64,000 nucleotides of DNA, from positions 7,522,001 to 7,586,000 of the forward strand of contig NC_058138.1 in assembly GCF_011075055.1 (NCBI RefSeq). Direction: 5' to 3'. This DNA comes from Mangifera indica (taxonomy: Eukaryota > Streptophyta > Magnoliopsida > Sapindales > Anacardiaceae). The position numbers were made by a program, and so were the translations under genes. Shown piece after piece: positions 59,500 through 64,000 of the stretch. Position 1 is the first letter of the stretch, and the number at the start of each line of letters is the position of its first letter. The notes beneath the pieces were generated by a model. That model had not been told where the DNA came from. It saw nothing but the letters and a program-made list of their open reading frames with translations, and did no database searches.

Positions 59500-61231
59500 A
59501 TCACCATTCTAGAATTCCTTGTAGGAATAACTGAAGCTTGGATGAATCTTTGCAGTAGAAAATTTTAACTTTGTAGATGAATCTTGCAATTTTGAAGAAA
59601 ATTTTGAGTAGCTTTGTAGGAATAATTGAGCATCTTTTGCAGTTTTGACTTTGCAAACGAATCTTGTAGTTTTGAAGAAATTGTTGAGTAACTTTGTAGG
59701 AATAATTGAGCATCTTTTGCAAGTGAATCTATCATAATAGATTTTTGCAAATTCTTCTTTTGAAAATTGGCCACGGGTGGTAGAGTAGCATTCGAATATT
59801 TAGGAGGTTTTGTAGAAGCATACCATTTTTTACTTTAAGCATGCAATTGTTAACATTGACAATCATGTTTTAATTTCTTTCATGAAACATACTGTTTTTT
59901 TTAAAGGAATTTTGCTTATCTTTCTCATTTTTGCTTGAAGGTGAGCTATATGGTCATCACCTTCTTTGAGTAATTTTGAAAAAGATTTTGACCTAATGGG
60001 TAGTGCTTGAATGAGTTCAAATCATGTACAATTTGTGTAGAGATCTCGCAATACCAAATATTCATCAAATTTTTGGGAATCCATAAGGATTCTAAACTTG
60101 ATATCTTGATTGAGCAATTTCTTGCACCAACATCTTGAGCCAATGGCTTTTTGAAAAATTTGCCTTGATTGAATCATCTTGAAAATATCAGATGATTCCA
60201 TAATAGTCATCCTCATTGCTTTGGGCATAGCTGATTGATGAACTTGAACTTTCATTGCTTGATTCTTCGTCATCTTGTAATTGGGACAACAAATTTTTGA
60301 GTTGAAGTTTGAGTTCTTCTTTTAATGGGCTCTAGCTAAGGAAGATGAAGCCATTGATTTACTCTATAGAAACTTTGCAATTTTTGGAGTGATTGCATTT
60401 GTCATTTGAGGAGTGTTTGACAAATATAATTGAATTTTTTCTTCGGTTATGTAGGAATGGTCATATTTTTCCTGCCATTTAACTATGTATCTCCTTATCA
60501 ATTGGGGAACTTGATTGCTTGAGCCAACAATCCCATAATCCCATGAAAGATAGAATCTTGATAAGAAATGCAGAGTTGGTTGGAAATAAGCTTTTCTTTG
60601 AGGACATTTGGAATTTGCTTTAAAAATTTGTAGGATTCTTGAACAACTTTTGGGAAGATATTTGGTATTAGATCAAATAATCTCTACCATTGGATAAAAC
60701 ATAATGGGAAATTAAATATTGTGTTTCTTTTGAAGTAAATCATCTAGGAGTGCCTAAATTGATCATTTTGATATAGCAAAGCATCAAACCATGCATTTTG
60801 GTAGTCCTAGTATGTATAACTAGAAACGTCAAACATTTGGAAGAATTTCTTAGATTTTGAAAGATTTTTGCCTAATCAGAAGGACTAAAGACTTTCATGG
60901 TATCTCATGTTGAATGAGTTATGAAATTGGAATCTTTTCTATTTTGATAACATTTGAATTCACAAGAGTTGGAATAAACTAAAATGAATTCATAAAATTT
61001 TTGTGATTTTCTTAAATCACTAAGGATGTAATGAAATCCCTTTGGGAAAACATTTTTTATTAAAACTTTTGGATCTCCAATTTGAAATTCATTCTTTAAT
61101 ATCAAGACTGTGGTTGAAGCTTCTTTTCAAAAATATTTTTGCCCTGGTCTCAGGGGTTTTAGAGGAATTCTAACTATTTCAATTGTTTTTCTCATGTCTT
61201 TATAAGAAATTTTTTCAACATTTTTGTATTT
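59500..61231 (-). pseudogene. Unassigned retroelement-type polyprotein remnant
   Basis: On the minus strand from 61231 several frames together give protein-like sequence, for example MRKTIEIVRIPLKPLRPGQK, then FQIGDPKVLIKNVFPKG, and lower-case-quality stretches to about 59946. Stops and frameshifts are frequent. I associate the style with polyproteins of plant LTR elements or related reverse-transcribing elements, but I cannot name the family and no RT or integrase motif is visible. At 59515-59715 a run of three imperfect ~80-95-bp repeats (TTTGTAGGAATAATTGAGCATC) follows. The gypsy LTR at 61232 interrupts its upstream end. Confidence 0.45.
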
Positions 61232-63215
61232 TGAACCAACAGGTGTGTTATAGAAAAACGGCAAGAGTTTCCCTGTTTTATAAGGCTCGAGGAATTTTTA
61301 TTATTCCATGTAACACTCCTAGTTAGCAATTCACACAAACTAGTCCAACCAACTGACTGGATTTTCATCAACTTGGTCATAATTGATGGAATAAATAAAT
61401 AATAGTAATCATCATAAAAAAATTACCGTCGATAGGAACTTTATAACTAATTTCAACAACTAACCATATATTTATAGATATATATACACATTCACAAATA
61501 TCCAATAATCAGAAAGATATATATATATATTCCCATGAGTATATACTATCCACCATATAGAGTTATATGCATATCAATACAATAACTACATATATACATA
61601 TAAGAACCAAAACATATATATATCCACATACATATATATTCACCTATATACATCAAGGATATGAATATATACATATATTCACATATACACCAAAAATATA
61701 TAAATTGACAAAAATGTGGTGCCCTCCTCTTACAACCTCTTGTGTCGTTAGTGGTCCCTGAGAACCTCTACTACAACTTTTTACCTGTAAAATATTACAT
61801 TATACGGAGTGAGTGACTATGACTCAATAAGAAAATCATATTAAATACTTAAAGTATTTCATGTCAGTACTAATTTCTTTCATACTCAACGTGTCTAGGC
61901 TAGTCACATACAAGATAATTTACATATAACACGTATTAACCATATATCATATGTCTCTTTATCACTATGCAAATATGATTCACATATTATGATTTATGCA
62001 TGTATGGGCACCATGACTTTTTTTATTTTCAGATTTTTCTTCTCTTTTCTTAAATCTTCTCTGATTGTACATCTTTCTTAACTCTTTGTCAACCATATAG
62101 GCTTACATGCATGATTCTAATGCAAATGACTTTCATAAAATGTTTGCTAATTCTTTTTGTTTATTAAATATTTTTTATTGGCTAGATTAGACTACATATG
62201 ACCGTACTTGCAGTTACCATATGAGATACAATCCTCTCTTACACGCATATTTCACTATTTTTCTTTGTTGTCTACACAGTATAGCTGACATTTGTTTTAC
62301 TACCCATAGAGTACAGTTGACATATTTCTTTTGCTGTCTATAGAGTACAACTTACATGTAAGGATTTTTTTCCTCTAAGCATGCTTTTTGTTTTCCTGTA
62401 TCATAAGAGTCATTATAAAACTAAAAACATTTGTTTTCCATTTTCTGAAAACATGCATAAATGGATGTATGGTTAATACGTGTTCTTTGCTAATTAAGTG
62501 ATTTAAGCCTATTAAGCATAAATCACCTTAATTCTAATACTCTACACACTTAGACAAGTAAAGGTTATTTGAATAACCTAACTCAAATTAATTTAAGTAT
62601 GTAAAGTATGAAATTCTTACCTTTTCTTTACTAATTAAGTGATTTAAGCCTATTGTCCTTCTTTTCTACTTCTTAGCAACTTTAATCAACCAAAAACATA
62701 ATCATCAATTAAAACTCTAAACTTGACATCTCTTAAAAATTAAATTTTTTATTTTAGAACTTACAAAAATGGATGGATCTAGAATTTTTATAATTGGAAG
62801 CTTTGGATATTAGGTGGGTTAGCTAGGTTTTTGATGAATTTTTGTTTGAAGAAAACTTTAGTAAAGTTTATGGGGGATTCTCGGCCAAAGAAGGAGAAAA
62901 TGAATAGTTTTGTTGTTTTATAACCATTTTAGACTAATTTACCCTTAGCCTTATCAAAAAATGACTATTTTATCCCTATCCAATTACAAAACCCTGAGTA
63001 CCATCATATAATTTCAAGTATGTTATTCAATTTACATTTCCACTTTGTCCCTTAAATCCTTCTAAAATGACCATTTTACTCATTTGAAAATTATTGCTCA
63101 TTTAATAATTTTGAAAAATTCTTTCACAATTTTTTTAAGCAACAACTTATAAAATCAACTCTATGGGTAATTTTGGAAGTAAAGTTTATTGACATACATG
63201 AATTTGGGTGTTACA
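61232..63215 (-). mobile_element. 3' LTR of a minus-strand gypsy element
   Basis: On the minus strand it starts TGTAACACCC (63215) right after the polypurine tract AAAAGGGAAGAAA (63216-63228), and ends near ...TTGGTTCA at 61232. About 1.98 kb; same family as 8139-10531 but with internal deletions (near 62465). TA-rich microsatellite-like DNA lies at 61600-61690. Confidence 0.82.
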
Positions 63216-64000
63216 TTTCTTCCCTTTTATAAGAATTTTGTCCTCCAAATTTAAACAAATAGGTTGGGAAATCTCTTTTTCATCTATTGCTCAAACTCCC
63301 ATGTGGCTTCTTCTACTATATGATTCTTCCATAATACTTTCACTATTGGAATTGTCTTATTTCGGAGCTAATTTATTTTCCTGTCTAATATCTGTACCGG
63401 TTGCTCCTCATAAGCTAAATCTTCTTTTAATTCTACATCATCTGATTTCAATATATGTGAATGGTCATTGATGTACTTTCTCAGCAAAGAAATATGAAAT
63501 ACATTGTGAACTTAATCCATTCTAAGTGGAAGTGCAAGTTTATAGCTCACTCCTTCTAAAATTTCAAATGGGCCAATAAATCTTGGAGCAAGTTTCTCTT
63601 TTCTTCCAAATCTCATCACATACTTGTAAGGGGCTATTTTTACGAAAACTTTATCACTTGGTTGAGCTTACATTTTTTTCAAATTTGCATAGCTCTTCTA
63701 TCTATCTTGTGCTTGCTTCAATCTAATCTTGATAGTCTTTTTGTCGTCTACCATTCTCTAGGTTAACTCAGCCCAAGAGCTTGACTCAAATTATCTCGCT
63801 TTCTTATGTCATCCAAATGTAATAAGGCTCTACACTTTCTTCCATAAAGAACTTCATATGGTGCCATTTTAATGATGGACTGGTAGCTATTATTATATGC
63901 AAATTCTAATTAATGAAACCATTTCATGCTAAGTCATTTTGTAATCTAAACAATAAACCCTCAACATATCTTGTAGTATTTTATTCACCCTTTTTATTTG
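63216..64000 (-). pseudogene. Ty3/gypsy integrase C-terminus, cut by the right window edge
   Basis: On the minus strand the sequence reads ILQDMLRVYCLDYK, then APYEVLYGRKCRALLH, then DKVFVKIAPYKYVMRFGRKEKL, PRFIGPFEILEGV, VHNVFHISLLRKYI, PIVKVLWKNHIVEEATWE and KRFPNLF, just before the polypurine tract. This is the end of a Tekay/Del-like chromovirus pol, including the short chromodomain-like tail. Several in-frame stops and a frameshift make it non-functional. RT and the rest lie beyond the window. Confidence 0.85.

Overview
The window looks like nuclear DNA of a dicot angiosperm. It is AT-rich, has GT-AG introns, and carries a plant-type class III peroxidase gene, ankyrin/PGG genes of the plant ITN1/ACD6 type, and nearly every major class of plant transposable element. 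Only one host gene looks intact: the secretory peroxidase at 20472-21616. Everything else is repeats, mobile elements, or gene copies broken by them. No tRNA, rRNA or CRISPR was found.

The frame of the window is a large direct segmental duplication. Copy A runs from the left edge to about 18650 and copy B from about 22049 to about 44900. Both share, in order, a Tourist-like MITE, a Copia pol relic, a Ty3/gypsy LTR, sequence from a Mutator-like element (MULE) and an ankyrin/PGG gene read on the minus strand. They were then remodelled separately. Copy A gained a 2.3 kb solo LTR and keeps a long MULE with DUF1985 and Ulp1-like protease exons between inverted arrays of a 119-bp repeat. Copy B lost most of that MULE, and gained a fragment resembling the 5' end of SMG9, a very young Copia element and a hAT transposon. 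Both ankyrin copies are pseudogenes, broken in different ways.

The Copia element (23454-29530) is the most striking object. It has 311-bp LTRs that differ at one base, a perfect 5-bp target duplication, and an uninterrupted 1191-codon pol frame. It has no gag: the place where gag belongs holds about 1 kb of short noncoding repeats built on a GACTTCAGGTC-like motif. Its recent insertion therefore suggests that gag was supplied in trans.

The hAT element (40194-44090) has an 8-bp target duplication and terminal repeats. Its two-exon BED-finger/DUF659 transposase is broken only by one late stop.

From 44900 to 64000 the window is old repeat territory. It holds degenerate gypsy integrase pieces on both strands with their LTRs, a nested LTR-like insert, a CACTA-like end with subterminal repeats, a near-perfect 80-bp inverted repeat, an 0.8 kb TIR element, and an unassigned minus-strand polyprotein-like remnant. 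Parts of 56000-59100 match the region upstream of the copy A ankyrin gene, so the duplicated block may once have continued there.

All similarity statements come from reading and aligning the sequence by eye. Boundaries without a stated target duplication are approximate.
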